This document shows, piece after piece, positions 20,212-32,300 of a stretch of 64,000 nt of DNA. Below the pieces are notes generated by a model, which searched no databases, was not told the DNA's origin, and saw nothing but the letters and a program-made list of their open reading frames with translations. How positions within the stretch are numbered: position 1 is the first letter of the stretch; each line of letters starts with the position of its first letter. The position numbers and the translations under genes were made by a program. Origin of the DNA: Aquanectria penicillioides (taxonomy: Eukaryota; Ascomycota; Sordariomycetes; Hypocreales; Nectriaceae); contig PYIU01000009.1 of NCBI GenBank assembly GCA_003415625.1, positions 2,604,001 through 2,668,000 of the forward strand, in the 5' to 3' direction.

Positions 20212-21743
20212 CTTGTCTGGCCAAGCTCTAAGAGCTTATTTTCTGTGAGCTCTGGATGATGCGGATGGCGTGTGGTCGGATGGAGGTGGGTGCGGTAAGT
20301 TAGGAGGTTGATAGAAGGTCGTGGTTGAGGGTCGGCGAGCTTAGTGATGATGAAAGCAAGGCGGCGCTACAATCAGGCGCCAGGGAACACGACAGCTCAG
20401 GGCGGGTCACGTGCGGGGCGTGCCGAGAGGTGCACGTGACTTACTTGTCTCAGCTACTGAAGTAGCAATGATGACGGTGCAAGTGATTGATCTTGAGATG
20501 ATGGGATAAATGTATTCTTTGTTATTTTCAGCAAATGAATCACGTATGATGTCCTGGCTATGATTCCACGGTTGATGGCTGCAGGACGAGAGCTTGTCGA
20601 GCAACTGGTACTTTGTGTGTCATCGAGAGCCTAACCGAAGCCGGAATGTAGTCGGCCGCACTGGGCAGTTGTTAGTGCCATCAAGCTGTTCGATAATTGA
20701 CCATTAGAGATGAACATATCATCGGATTTAATTAGTTGTCAGGTCTATTTATGGGCCCTTGGGTGGTCTGACACCATCAGCATAGACGTATAGATGCTCA
20801 ATAAAGAACTAATAGAGCTCATCCTCATGCCATCAGGCATCTGATGGCGAATTCATACCTCACGCAGGACAGTCCGCGGACACCTCGTCATGCCCATCCC
20901 ATAGTTAACACACAGCACGCACTCGACGCTGGAGCCCGAGAAAGCCCTCCCCGTCGACGTGCAGATGCACATCCGCCCAGAACGAGACGTGTGGCGGCTC
21001 TGTGCCTCTCACAGGGCGACGACCACCTCTGTGTCGTGTGAGCCGCTCCCCCCAAGCCGGGCACCCAATCCGGAGGCGACAGCGCCGCATCCCAGCTGGA
21101 ACGCCCTGTCCCCACAGCACGCTAACAGCCTAGCGCCGTCTTTTCCAGATGCCATCAGCCGCTGGTGGTGCTGGGACGGCGGCGAGCCGGGGTCTTGGGT
21201 TGCACTTGGCTGGAAGGTTCCCCCCGGCGGAATGACGGTGGGAGTGACGCTGCGAGAGGCTCATGAGAGGCCAGGAGCTGTGGCAGGCTGCGAGGATGAG
21301 GTTGTAAGGGAGCGGCCACGGGCACCGCCAGGCAGGCATACATACATAGATACGAAGGCGGGGGGATCGGAAATCAGAGCCCCTCCACTTCTTCCGCCGA
21401 TTGCCTTGTCAAAGACCCGCTGGCTGTCCGCCGTCTGCTACCGCCGTCCGCCGTCCACCGTCCACCGTCCTCTGCTGTCCCAGCGTCTACCCGAAGCAGT
21501 GCCACCTCCAGCTCGTCAAGCCTCCAGCTGCATCTCAACCCATGCCACACCTCGACACAAGCCAAAGCTTACCACCAACCGCCGGAGCCATCCGCTTTCT
21601 CCTCTCTTCTTCTCCTTTCCCTCTCTCCTGCGGGACAACGTCTTCACCACGACCGTCCAACCCCGTCCTCGTCGAAAACCCCATCGTCCACCCCGCACTG
21701 CTCCCCACTCTAGGCTCATAGACGGCCAAGCCCAACATCCAAA
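20212..21743. other. Divergent intergenic region between RPT2 and the E2 gene
   Basis: About 1.5 kb. The rpt2-proximal part holds a paired E-box palindrome (listed separately). The E2-proximal part is CT-rich with imperfect CCGTCCACCGTCC-type repeats near 21440-21475, probably 5' UTR. The long open frame at 20959-21747 lacks any motif and is rejected as a gene. I do not see the yeast proteasome PACE element. Confidence 0.5.
20406..20440. promoter_or_regulatory. Paired Cbf1-type E-box, perfect inverted repeat
   Basis: GTCACGTGC (20406-20414) and its exact reverse complement GCACGTGAC (20432-20440) flank a 17 bp spacer. Each arm holds a CACGTG core in the RTCACRTG form bound by bHLH factors of the Cbf1 type in fungi. 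It lies about 195-230 bases upstream of the rpt2 start codon. Binding is an inference from the sequence. Confidence 0.6.
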
Positions 21744-22577
21744 ATGAGTCGGGAAAAACGGTTGATGAAGGAGCTGGCCGACATCCAGGCAGACCGCGAC
21801 AACTCGGGCGTCTTCGCCTCTACCGTCACCGACGGCGATGTCACACATCTCAAGGGCACCTTTCCCGCGCCTCCAGACACGCCCTACGCCGGCGGCACCT
21901 ACCAGGTCGACATCCAGATCCCCACAACGTACCCGTTCAAGTCCCCGACGATCAAGTTCGACACAAAGATCTGGCACCCCAACGTCAGCAGCCAGACGGT
22001 GCGTTTCCGGGACACCTGCACACGGCTTGGGGGCTCGCGTGACTGACTGAAACTGCTGTGCTAGGGCGCCATCTGCCTCGATACCCTCGGTTCTGGCTGG
22101 TCTCCGGTCCAGACAATCAAGACGGCTCTGCTCTCCCTCCGCATGCTCCTCGAGTTCCCCAACCCCAAAGATCCTCAAGATGCCGAGGTGGCCAAGATGC
22201 TCCTCGACAACCCGGAGGGGTTTGCCCTCAAGGCTCACGAGTGGGCCGTCAAGCATGCCGGAGCCCCGCAACGAGACGTCGACCTGAGCAAATTCAAAAA
22301 GGACGGCACGGCAGCATTGATGAGTGATGACAACAGGTACGTTATTTTCTTAAAGCATATTTCCAAACTGCCTGCGTTACAGCCGGCTGACGGCAGCTTC
22401 AGATATATGGGATACAACAAGGACCTCGTCGACCGCTTTGTCAACATGGGCTTCGACGTGGAAGCCGTCGTCGACGCATTCATCTACGTAGGCATCGATC
22501 GCATGGGCGGACAAGACTACGAGCTGGAGGAAGCTTACATGGGAGACATCACGGCGCGGCTCCTCGGCGAGCAATAA
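21744..22577 (+). CDS. UBC1: Ubiquitin-conjugating enzyme E2, Ubc1/UBE2K class with UBA domain
   Basis: Three exons (21744-21998, 22065-22336, 22403-22577) encode 233 residues. The E2 fold occupies residues 1-150: N-terminal helix SREKRLMKELADIQ, the HPN motif (HPNV) and the active-site cysteine in GAICLDTL at C89, followed by W-S-P-V. A linker then leads to a C-terminal UBA domain (YMGYNKDLVDRFVNMGFDVEAVVDAF...), the arrangement of yeast Ubc1 and human UBE2K, which extend K48-linked chains. It accepts ubiquitin from E1 and works in the cytosol and nucleus with proteasome targeting. Both introns are 66 nt; the second is in frame and free of stops, so its retention would insert 22 residues just before the UBA. 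The divergent neighbour encodes proteasome subunit Rpt2, a functionally related pair. Confidence 0.96.
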
Positions 22578-23280
22578 GCCATCCTCACCGACACAATTCG
22601 AGCTGCCAACAGGGCAAGGGCCTGGACTTGTCAAGAAACGACGCCGTATGCATGGGATGGGGAGTTATTTTTACTTTGCTTTTCGCATTAGACAATTGGT
22701 TATTTGGGAACCCTGATGGCTCCAACCATCTGTACATCTAGCCGGTTTGGTGGACGGGGTTCGACCGCAGGACGATGGATACTGGATATGGGGAGCATGA
22801 GCCGCCAAAGGAGGGGGAGGGGCATTATTGATTCGGCGTTTCAATGGATATCCCATTTCTTTTCCGTAAGAATCAGACGAGCGCTGCCAACCCTGATGCA
22901 GCACATGCACTTGGAAGCAGCCTCTCTTGTTGCAAATCAGGGTAACTCTTTTTTTTAAGCCTCTCCTTTGATCATTCTACTCCGTGGTATGGCCAAACCC
23001 GCTCACAGTAGTTTAAATAAGACCTTGTATGGCGTATACGTGGATATACAGCGCGCCCAAATGACCTGGCGCCTCACAATCCAACGTCCCCGCCAGCCAG
23101 ACCAATCCTTTGCTCTATCAGGTTACATACGAAAAGCACGGAACAAAATGCAAAGCAGCCCATCGTGAGCAGTCCTCGGCGATTGGCCGGACTTTACTAA
23201 GCTCACTCCATCCCTGGTACCGCCTCTCTCCACCAGACCGCCACGGAGGACGGGTCAGCCCATCATAACTGAATATTAAA
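22578..23280. other. Convergent 3' region, no gene seen
   Basis: About 700 bases between the convergent stops of the E2 and succinyl-CoA ligase genes. It should contain both 3' UTRs and polyadenylation sites. No other feature recognised. Confidence 0.5.
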
Positions 23281-24532
<1,252 letters not shown>

Positions 24533-25857
24533 GGTGGGCTGAGGATGAGGAAGAGGAGGAGAAGAATTAGGAGGGAAAAGAAGGCTTCAGGACCGAGGAC
24601 GGGATCTTGAAGCGCAAAGGGGTCAGCGTTGAGCAAAGGGTTTGTTGGGCCAAACTGGGAGAGCTTGGATCAAATGGAAGGGAAAACGTCGATGACACCG
24701 GGGAGCTTTGGGAGGTTCGTATCAAGATTGTCCCGTGCCAAGCCTTACCCAAAAGGGGCGGGTGCCCTGCAAATGCCCTGTAAGTGCCCTGCAAATGCTT
24801 TCCCAGCCAATGCGCGTGCGCTACGGGAGGTCACGGAGACTGTTGTGCCGAGAGTCGGTACCCGGCTACTATTGTTCCGACCGTTACCGCCATGACGGCA
24901 GTGCGTACTAGAGCGGTGCTGCCAGTATGTCGCTGCACGTAGGTACATAGTCGGCGACGCCTCGGCGACTGAGGGGCGGTTTGGAGGGTCTACAGAGGGT
25001 CTGTTACGTATTCGACGCCGTTTTAGAGGCTCTTTGGGCGAGTTGTCGAAGGGTAGTTGTGAGGGCTTTCAGGGGGTTGCGGTTGCAGAGGACTTGGGCC
25101 CTGGTCTTTGATCTCCTTGCGGCTAATGACGGGTTCTCGGTGAGGGCCGTGGGCTGCGTCATGGCCTTCCACTTCCTGGATTCCCACGTATTATCCACGG
25201 AGAAGAAAACCTAGCAGGACCGACCGGGTTCCTTCTGGAAGTCCACCGCGGCTAGTGCCCTGGCAGCACGCACACCCGCTCGCGGCTCACCTGCTTTGTG
25301 GGTTCATAACTCTCAATTGTAAGGTGATTTCTAGCCGTCGCTTTCTTCACTTGCATGGTACAAAAGCTTCTCCAGGCATTCCCCCATCGCATTGAGATTT
25401 CCCCCTCAGATCTCGAGGAAGAACCCTCACCCGCATTCTTCCATTCTTGATCGGAACGACCCGAAAAACTCTTCTCTTTCGGACGGGACGGGACTCATCC
25501 TCCAGCGGTCAACCAATGCCGTCCGTGGCAACATCGCGGACTTTGAGTGCCGGACCCAGATGCCGCGAGAACCGGCCTTGATACACCGAGGCTCGGCTCT
25601 GACCGAGGTGACGGACTGCTCCATGTCCTTCCTGTCCTCATGCACCTCACAGAGGACGCCTAGAATCAGGTGCCTCGGTTCGGCCGCATTCATTGGCTCG
25701 CCCAAAAACGCACACTTCATCCACTCCACTGATTGGTTTTGCACGGGGCTTAATTAACGGGGGAAAAGGAGTTTTCCGCAGGGATACTGATAAATATCTT
25801 CAGATGCGGTCCTGCGCATCTGGGGCAAATGTCTGGAAACTGACGTGATGTTGGCAG
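24533..25857. other. Intergenic region, no gene seen
   Basis: About 1.3 kb containing the succinyl-CoA ligase promoter and the 3' side of the AAA_28 gene. A short direct repeat of GCCCTGCAAATGC-type sequence occurs around 24766-24798 (CCCTGCAAATG twice, with a CCCTGTAAGTG variant between). No supportable gene. Confidence 0.45.
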
Positions 25858-26610
25858 CTATCTACACCCGTTGGCTTCTATGGTCGGTTCATAACCATCG
25901 GCGCACATTACCTCTGTCCACCTAGACCACACAAACGATGTCCTCTCGTCAATCCCAGACATTATGCAAGGGATTGTCTCGTAGTGCAGGCCGGATTGCT
26001 CCAGAGCCTGGCAGAATTCGCGGTGAAAGCCAACCCAGTCGTCCCTGTCGATGGGCATTAGCCTCACGCCATCGTCTACAAGCCAGTCCGCCCCGGCCTC
26101 GCACACAAAGATCAGCGATCTAGCCATTCTCGAGTGCAACTCTAGCCAACCTGGACGTTTCTTCATGCTGTCTGCTGTTTGGGGACCTAGATGGCGACGG
26201 GCGTAGACTATTGGGTCGAGTCCAGAACGGTCCGAAATAATCCACGGCCGGACCTGCAACGCTTCCCTCTCTGCTCCCAGCTGAGCGTCCAGGATGAGCA
26301 TCTGCAGCTGCAGGCAACGATCAGGCGATGAGGTAATGTCGTCCGCTGTGAATTTGTGCTCCTTCAGAACAGACCGCGCGACTTCTCTGACAATCGCTGG
26401 TGGCGAGACGTCTGCGTTGAAGGATCGCTCCAAGGCATCGACGAGTGTTGTCTTGCCAGTGCATTGGGCTCCGACGATGTAAATATTGATTGGTTCACGT
26501 CCTGGCATGTTGTTGACAATCATTGACCTGCTCATAACCGAGTATGATATGGCGACAGGCCTAAATACATCTCGAGCTGCGTGACCTACCCTGTACGTCA
26601 ATTTCGGCAT
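25858..26610 (-). CDS. AAA_28-domain P-loop protein (NadR/Ttd14-like)
   Basis: A single exon encodes 250 residues if the ATG at 26610 (MPKLTYRVGH) is used; a later ATG (MSRSMIVNNM) would remove about 25 residues, and the frame stays open upstream, so the start is uncertain. The core is a Walker A loop, YIVGAQCTGKTTL, followed by REVARSVL and a long helical region with SDRSGLDPIVYARRHLG, matching the AAA_28 family (PF13521) of small nucleotide-binding proteins related to the kinase domain of NadR and to Ttd14. These bind ATP or GTP and often act as small-molecule kinases or sensors; the substrate in fungi is unknown. No membrane segment or signal is visible. It is intronless in this model and divergent from the acyl-CoA dehydrogenase gene. 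Confidence 0.82.
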   Translation of the reverse strand: MPKLTYRVGHAARDVFRPVAISYSVMSRSMIVNNMPGREPINIYIVGAQCTGKTTLVDALERSFNADVSPPAIVREVARSVLKEHKFTADDITSSPDRCLQLQMLILDAQLGAEREALQVRPWIISDRSGLDPIVYARRHLGPQTADSMKKRPGWLELHSRMARSLIFVCEAGADWLVDDGVRLMPIDRDDWVGFHREFCQALEQSGLHYETIPCIMSGIDERTSFVWSRWTEVMCADGYEPTIEANGCR

Positions 26611-27239
26611 GGTTGGCCTCCCGCATATCTGACCATACCTTGACCTGCCGTGTAACGGAACAATCTGGAGTATTTTCAAACACGTGTTGAGGCTCAAAGG
26701 TGCTTGGGCAGAATAGGAACAGTATCTGCCTGATACCTGTAGCTAATGGGTAACGTGCATTGATGTCCAAATCCCACCTACACTATCCACACATCGAGCA
26801 GGCAGCTTGACACAACGTTAGACTCGAGCCGGACAACCCGAAACGGCATATCGATACACAAGTTGAGCAAGCATTCGTTCCACGGATAACTTTCAAACTA
26901 TATCTTGAGCAAAAGAATTCTGATGCTATAACATAGTATCCTTATTGAGAAGAGATTGAGGAGAGGTCTTACCGCTCGTGCTTTGTGAGGGGAACGGTAT
27001 GTTCAGAACGGCCAAATGTGCTGTGCTGACCAACAGATTACCCCTCGGTATTACTGGTCTTGGTTACACCACGGCTTGAGACAGGAAGCGCAACCTGCCG
27101 AGGTTCAATGTCAATAACCATTTTGCCGCTCTTGAACTGTCGCTTTAATATAATTTGCATTCCGCATCAGCTCAACTTGGGCTTGTATCCTCGTATAATC
27201 CGATTATCATCGCCGAAGTGACCCCTTTCACTACCTCAA
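26611..27239. other. Divergent promoter region
   Basis: About 630 bases between the outward-facing AAA_28 and acyl-CoA dehydrogenase genes. The AAA_28 frame stays open to 26697, so part may be coding if an upstream start or exon is used. No recognised regulatory box. Confidence 0.4.
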
Positions 27240-28758
27240 ATGTCAAAGGCAACGCCAATCGTACCATTCGCTGAGCCTCCGTGGCTGAATGGCTCCCCTT
27301 CGCCCTACTTTGATGAGTCGCATCGCAACCTGCAGCGCGCGTGCAGGGAATTCATCGACAAGAACCTGAATCGACATGCCCTCGAATGGGAGACGGCCGA
27401 AGAGGTCCCCGCCCATGTCTTTCCAGAGTTTGCGCGTGGAAACTTCGTTCTGCCAGCGTTGCCCGCGCCGTTGCCTGTCGATTGGCTGCGAAAGCTGGGA
27501 ATCACCCATATGCCTGGAGATGTTCCTGTAGAGGACTGGAATGCCCTCCATAGCCTGATCTATGCGGATGAGGTGGGTTGAACCTATGCGACTAGGACTA
27601 TGCTAACTCTGGAGTAGATGAGTCGTGCTGGTCTTGCAGGACCATGCGGCTCCATTACTACTGGTATGGCTTTTGGTGTTCCACCAATTTTGCGATACGC
27701 CAGCAAGGAGTTGCAGGACAGGTTTCTGCCAGACCTGCTTCTTGGCCGTACGCGGTCCTGCATTGCCATCACCGAGCCAGAGTAAGTGAAATTGATCTGC
27801 CAACGGATGCCTACTAAACAACGTAGTGCCGGTTCTGATGTCGCAAACATCACGACAACTGCGCGATTGAGCGAATGTGGGCGGCACTATATCGTCAACG
27901 GTGCTAAGAAGTGGATCACCAACGGTGTCATGGCCGATGTTGCAACGATGGCGGTCCGTACGGGTGCTGAAGGCTCGGGTGCAAGCGGGATTTCTCTCCT
28001 TGTAGTTCCGCTTAAAGACCACGAAGGCGTTTCGAGGCGTCGACTCAAAGTTGCTGGACAGATTTCTGCCGGAACCTCCTTCATCGAGCTCGACGACGTA
28101 AAGGTGCCCCGAGAGAATTTAATTGGCAAGGAAGGCGAAGGTATGAAATATATTATGAACAACTTTAACCACGAGCGCATGTTCATCTCAGTTGGCGTGA
28201 CGCGCCAAGCGAGAGTTGCCCTAAGCACAGCGTTTGCATACTGCTTGAAGCGGGAGGCATTCGGCAAGGTACGAGTTCCTCTAGAAACTTTCTATAGGCA
28301 TATCTGACATTTGCAGCCTTTGATGGACCAAGCAGTCGTTCGCCATCGCCTCGCCAAGTGTGCGGCCATGCTCGAGTCTCAGTCTGCGTGGGTCGAGTCG
28401 TTTGTGTATCAACTCACTCAGATGAAGAAGGAGGACGCAGACAGAGAGCTCGGTGGCTTGATAGCGCTCTGCAAGGCAAACGCGGGCATGGTGCTGGATG
28501 AATGCGCCAGATGCGCAGTCCTCTTGTTTGGCGGCAATGGATATACTCGCTCCGGACAAGGAGAAATTATCGAGAGTGAGTAATGTTCAGTTGACTTGAT
28601 TGGAAATCACTAAAAAGGTCGCAGAAATATACCGAGAGGTTCCAGGCGCGAGAATTCCCGGTGGTAGCGAGGATGTCCTGCTGGATCTTGCCATTCGCCA
28701 AATGGTCAAGCTATTTAGAGTAAAGACGGCCAGTCTTGAACGCTCAGCTCGACTGTGA
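27240..28758 (+). CDS. Acyl-CoA dehydrogenase family flavoprotein
   Basis: Five exons (27240-27572, 27618-27781, 27827-28268, 28317-28575, 28625-28758) total 1332 nt, giving 443 residues. The layout is that of an acyl-CoA dehydrogenase: N-terminal helical domain to about residue 140, the FAD-contact signature CIAITEPDAGSD spanning intron 2, a beta domain with YIVNGAKKWITNG, the substrate-base region, and the C-terminal helices with LFGGNGYTRSGQGEIIEKIYREV, where G-x-G-Y and the RE-type residues match the family. It oxidises an acyl-CoA thioester to the trans-2-enoyl form in mitochondria or peroxisomes; chain length and exact substrate are not readable. I see no clear N-terminal presequence and no C-terminal SKL-type signal (it ends SARL). 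Introns are 45-49 nt, and all joins preserve conserved motifs. Confidence 0.92.
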
Positions 28759-29339
28759 TGTAGGAGAACAATTTGGATCAATGTATGAATTAGTCGTAGC
28801 CTAAATATTGACCCGCTTGGGGATCAATGTTTCCCTGGATTTCAACACAGTTGTGCCAAAGATAGCAGCATATGACAAATACACACCATTGGACTTTGGC
28901 TCTCGCCTGTTGCTGACGCTGCGAGCGACACATAACACCTGATGAGGTCGGATTGTGCGTGTGGTCTCTACGTCTGCACAATAATATGCACCTTGGCGAC
29001 GCTACTTGATGACTGGAATATGCATAGACAGAAGATCTGTTCTATTTCAGCAAAGTACCAGTACCATCCCGTTCTTGGGTGGTCTACGAACTACAGAGGG
29101 CATTGAGCAAGCTTCGGAACAGCTCCGATGTAGCGCTGAGACTCGAGCATGCCTGGTAGCCAATAATCCTGAGCTTGAATGATTGCGCGCTGGGGTCAAG
29201 TGCATGTGCTTTGCTTCAGCTCTGATCGCTGACGTGTCTTGGATCACGACAAAAGTACTTGTAAGGTCAGTGTCGAATACTAAAGGAATCATTGCCCTGT
29301 TCTACATAATCCCCAAGCTGCGTCTGCCTCAAGCACAAT
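28759..29339. other. Intergenic region, no gene seen
   Basis: About 580 bases between the acyl-CoA dehydrogenase stop and the RdRP-helicase start, same strand. This is the left boundary of the accessory block. No repeats or attachment-like sequence seen. Confidence 0.4.
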
Positions 29340-32300
29340 ATGCACTCCGAACCATCTAATCACGGCCAAGGCCAGGGTTCTCTGGATTACCTCAACCGAA
29401 GATTACTGGCCTTCAAGATACTTCGTGGCGATGTTCCGAAAATCGCACGAGAAAAAGGCGAAAAGGCCCAGCTATGGTTGTTAGTGAATTGCATCCAGAT
29501 GTCCATCAACCGTCTATATTGCATTCCCGGATTCGGGCCGCCAGGGAATGATTTCGAATTTGATTTGCACGATCTGTGGTTCATCTACTACCAAGCCAGT
29601 TTGGAGATGCCCCCAGAGAACTCAAATCAGTATCGACTAATTTTTGAGCTCATTCAAGCACAGGCAACAGGAGCTTTGGCACTTCAAAAAGGTGCCGATG
29701 CAACAATACCAACAACATCGGACGGAACCACCTGGACAGACCTTCCATTCTTTGTGCCCGACATGACCGCGTATTGGATGGGAACCAGCGGAAACAAGTC
29801 GCGCCACCAGAGACGCTCCCTTGGACCAGTACCTTCGGGCCTCATTCTCTGATTTCGGGCCCCCGAGACCCTCGCGGTCAGGTGCAAAATCCTCTATTAC
29901 ACAACCGACATCTGAAAAGCAGCGGACGGACTACATCATCCGATTTCTTCGAGCTGGAGTTGTTATAAATGGGACACATTACAGATTCTATGGTCACAGT
30001 AGCAGCCAGCTGAGGTCTAGGTCATGCTATCTGCGTGCAGCAACCGAGAATGGAATTTCCGAACTTATTCAGATGATGGGCGACTTTTCCCCTATCAAGA
30101 CGGTTGCAAAGAAATGCAAGCGAATTGGATTAATGTTTTCTGCTGCAAGAATTGCTATGGATGTCGACACAGCAAAGGTCAAGGATATCCCAGACATTCA
30201 AAACGACGGCTACACTTTTACGGACGGCTGCGGCTTAATTGCCCCGGTATTTGCTCAAAACCTAGCAAGGCGGCTTCGAATTGTGTTTCGCGACCGGAGA
30301 TACACGCCCTCGGTATATCAGATCAGATATATGGGATACAAGGGGGTTGTGACCCAAGACCCGACAATGGCGAAGCAAGAGCACTGGCTGAAGATGAGGA
30401 ACTCCATGAAAAAATTTAGCTGCGGCGATGACAACTCTTTCTCTGTGGTTGAGTATTCAAAGGTAATTTTTCTCATACTAGTACGCCATAGACTTACAAA
30501 GTGCTAGCCATACTCGTTCGGACACCTCAACGACGAAATCGTTCTGATTTGCATGCTCTTGGTATCGATCGGAGGGTTCTCCTACGCAAGCAGCAAGAGC
30601 ATTTGAACTTTCTCTATCAGGCAGACAAGGACCCGATCGTGGCATTTCGGTTCCTGTGTTATCTGAACAAACTTGATTTGGCTGAAAAAGTTATCCTTTC
30701 CTCTCTTAACTCTGTTCGGGACAGTGTCCGTAAACACGCCAACGAAGAATACCTCAAAATGTCGAACAAGAATGCAAAGCAAAAGTGCAGAATCCTAATT
30801 CCAGAATCCAGGCTGCTCTTCGGCGTCTGTGATGCTTGGGGAGTCCTGAAAGAGGGCCAATGTGCCATCAAAGTCACCAAGGAAGGTAATGGGCAACCCT
30901 ATGCATTGAAAGGTACTCAAGCCTTGGTCACAAGAAACCCCTGTTTGCACCCAGGAGACCTTCAGAAATTCGAGGTTGTGGAGCGTCCGGAGCTTGCTCA
31001 CTTAGTGGACTGCATCGTTTTTCCAGCACAGGGGAAGCGTCCTGCGGCAGACTTGATGTCTGGCGGTGACCTTGACGGGGACAAATGTGAGTTTCCAGAC
31101 AAGCAGACCAAGAATATTACTGAAACTGTGACAATTGATAGTCTTTGTATGCTGGGATTCGGAAATAATCCCTTCCACCCTTTCGACAGCAGCAGCCTAT
31201 CCCGCTGTGACAGAAGTTATTCACCTCAAACCTACCATTACTGATGACGACAGACTGGTCTACTTTGCCAAGTACAACAACAAGGCGGTCGGGAGAATCA
31301 AGAATCTTCATTTGAAATGGGCCAAGGCAAAGGGCATAATGTGCCCAGAATGCCAGCAGCTAAACAGGCTATACTCCCAGTGCCTCGATGGACACCAACT
31401 CCAGCAGGACTTGAAAGAGTTTCAAAAGGTGCCGCCTCTTAAAGACGATGTAGAGTTTATTCTTGATGAGCTGCATGATGCCGCCAAGGAATTCTCGGCC
31501 GCTACCAAGAGCTCTAAAATCACCGTTATGAACTTGAACTTTGATGAGCTGGAGCTATTCCTTAGCAGAGATGACGTTGCTATCTCAGAGTTTGAGTTGA
31601 TCAAGCTGGCCTGCGAGTGGTGCCGGAAAACATCATCGTGGTTTCTAAACCTGATCCACTACTTTGATTTCAATGTTCTAACAGCGGAGGAAAAAGCGTG
31701 GGTGTTGGCTCAGATTCCGCCTTGCGAGAATGTCCCCAGCTTGGTACTAAACGCTCTGTGTTCGTCAAGTTTGATTCTAGAGTCTGAGCTCAAGCATTTC
31801 CGACTCGACTACCCGGGGATGCATTGGAAACGAGTATACAGCTCGAACGAAGACAGATTAGCCGCATTTCTTGAATCCTGCGCCAAAAGCCTAGAAATGT
31901 TTCACAAGAAACTCATCATATTTCGCCCGGATGAACGCTTAACACTGGCCATCTACATCCCTCAGCGCATTGGTCACTCGGATGACTGTATTGTCGATAC
32001 TCGAGTGCGACTCTTTGCGTTTCCGCATTCACAAGGACGAGAGAGGCAGAGTAGATTATCTCTTCCAACAAAGAAAAACTACATATTGTACTGCGATGAT
32101 ACCGTTTTCCAGCTATTCGAGGGAGAGAGGAGAAACAGTTGGATTGTCATCAAACAGGGACCCTCCGATGACAGTACTTATAGAAACCTTGCTCGGACTC
32201 AAGACAGACGAATAGAGAGACAGAAAACGCTCGATTCTAGAATCAATTTTGACTTTAGAGCCAGTATTGCTCTAGACAAGTTTAGCAAAGGTCTGCAAAC

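Noticed and set aside
20959..21747. 262-codon open frame upstream of the E2 gene
   Set aside because: Its composition follows the CT-rich 5' leader, it runs into the E2 start in a different frame, and it has no domain.
21516..22271. 251-codon open frame antisense to the E2 gene
   Set aside because: Antisense shadow of conserved E2 exons in GC-rich codons.
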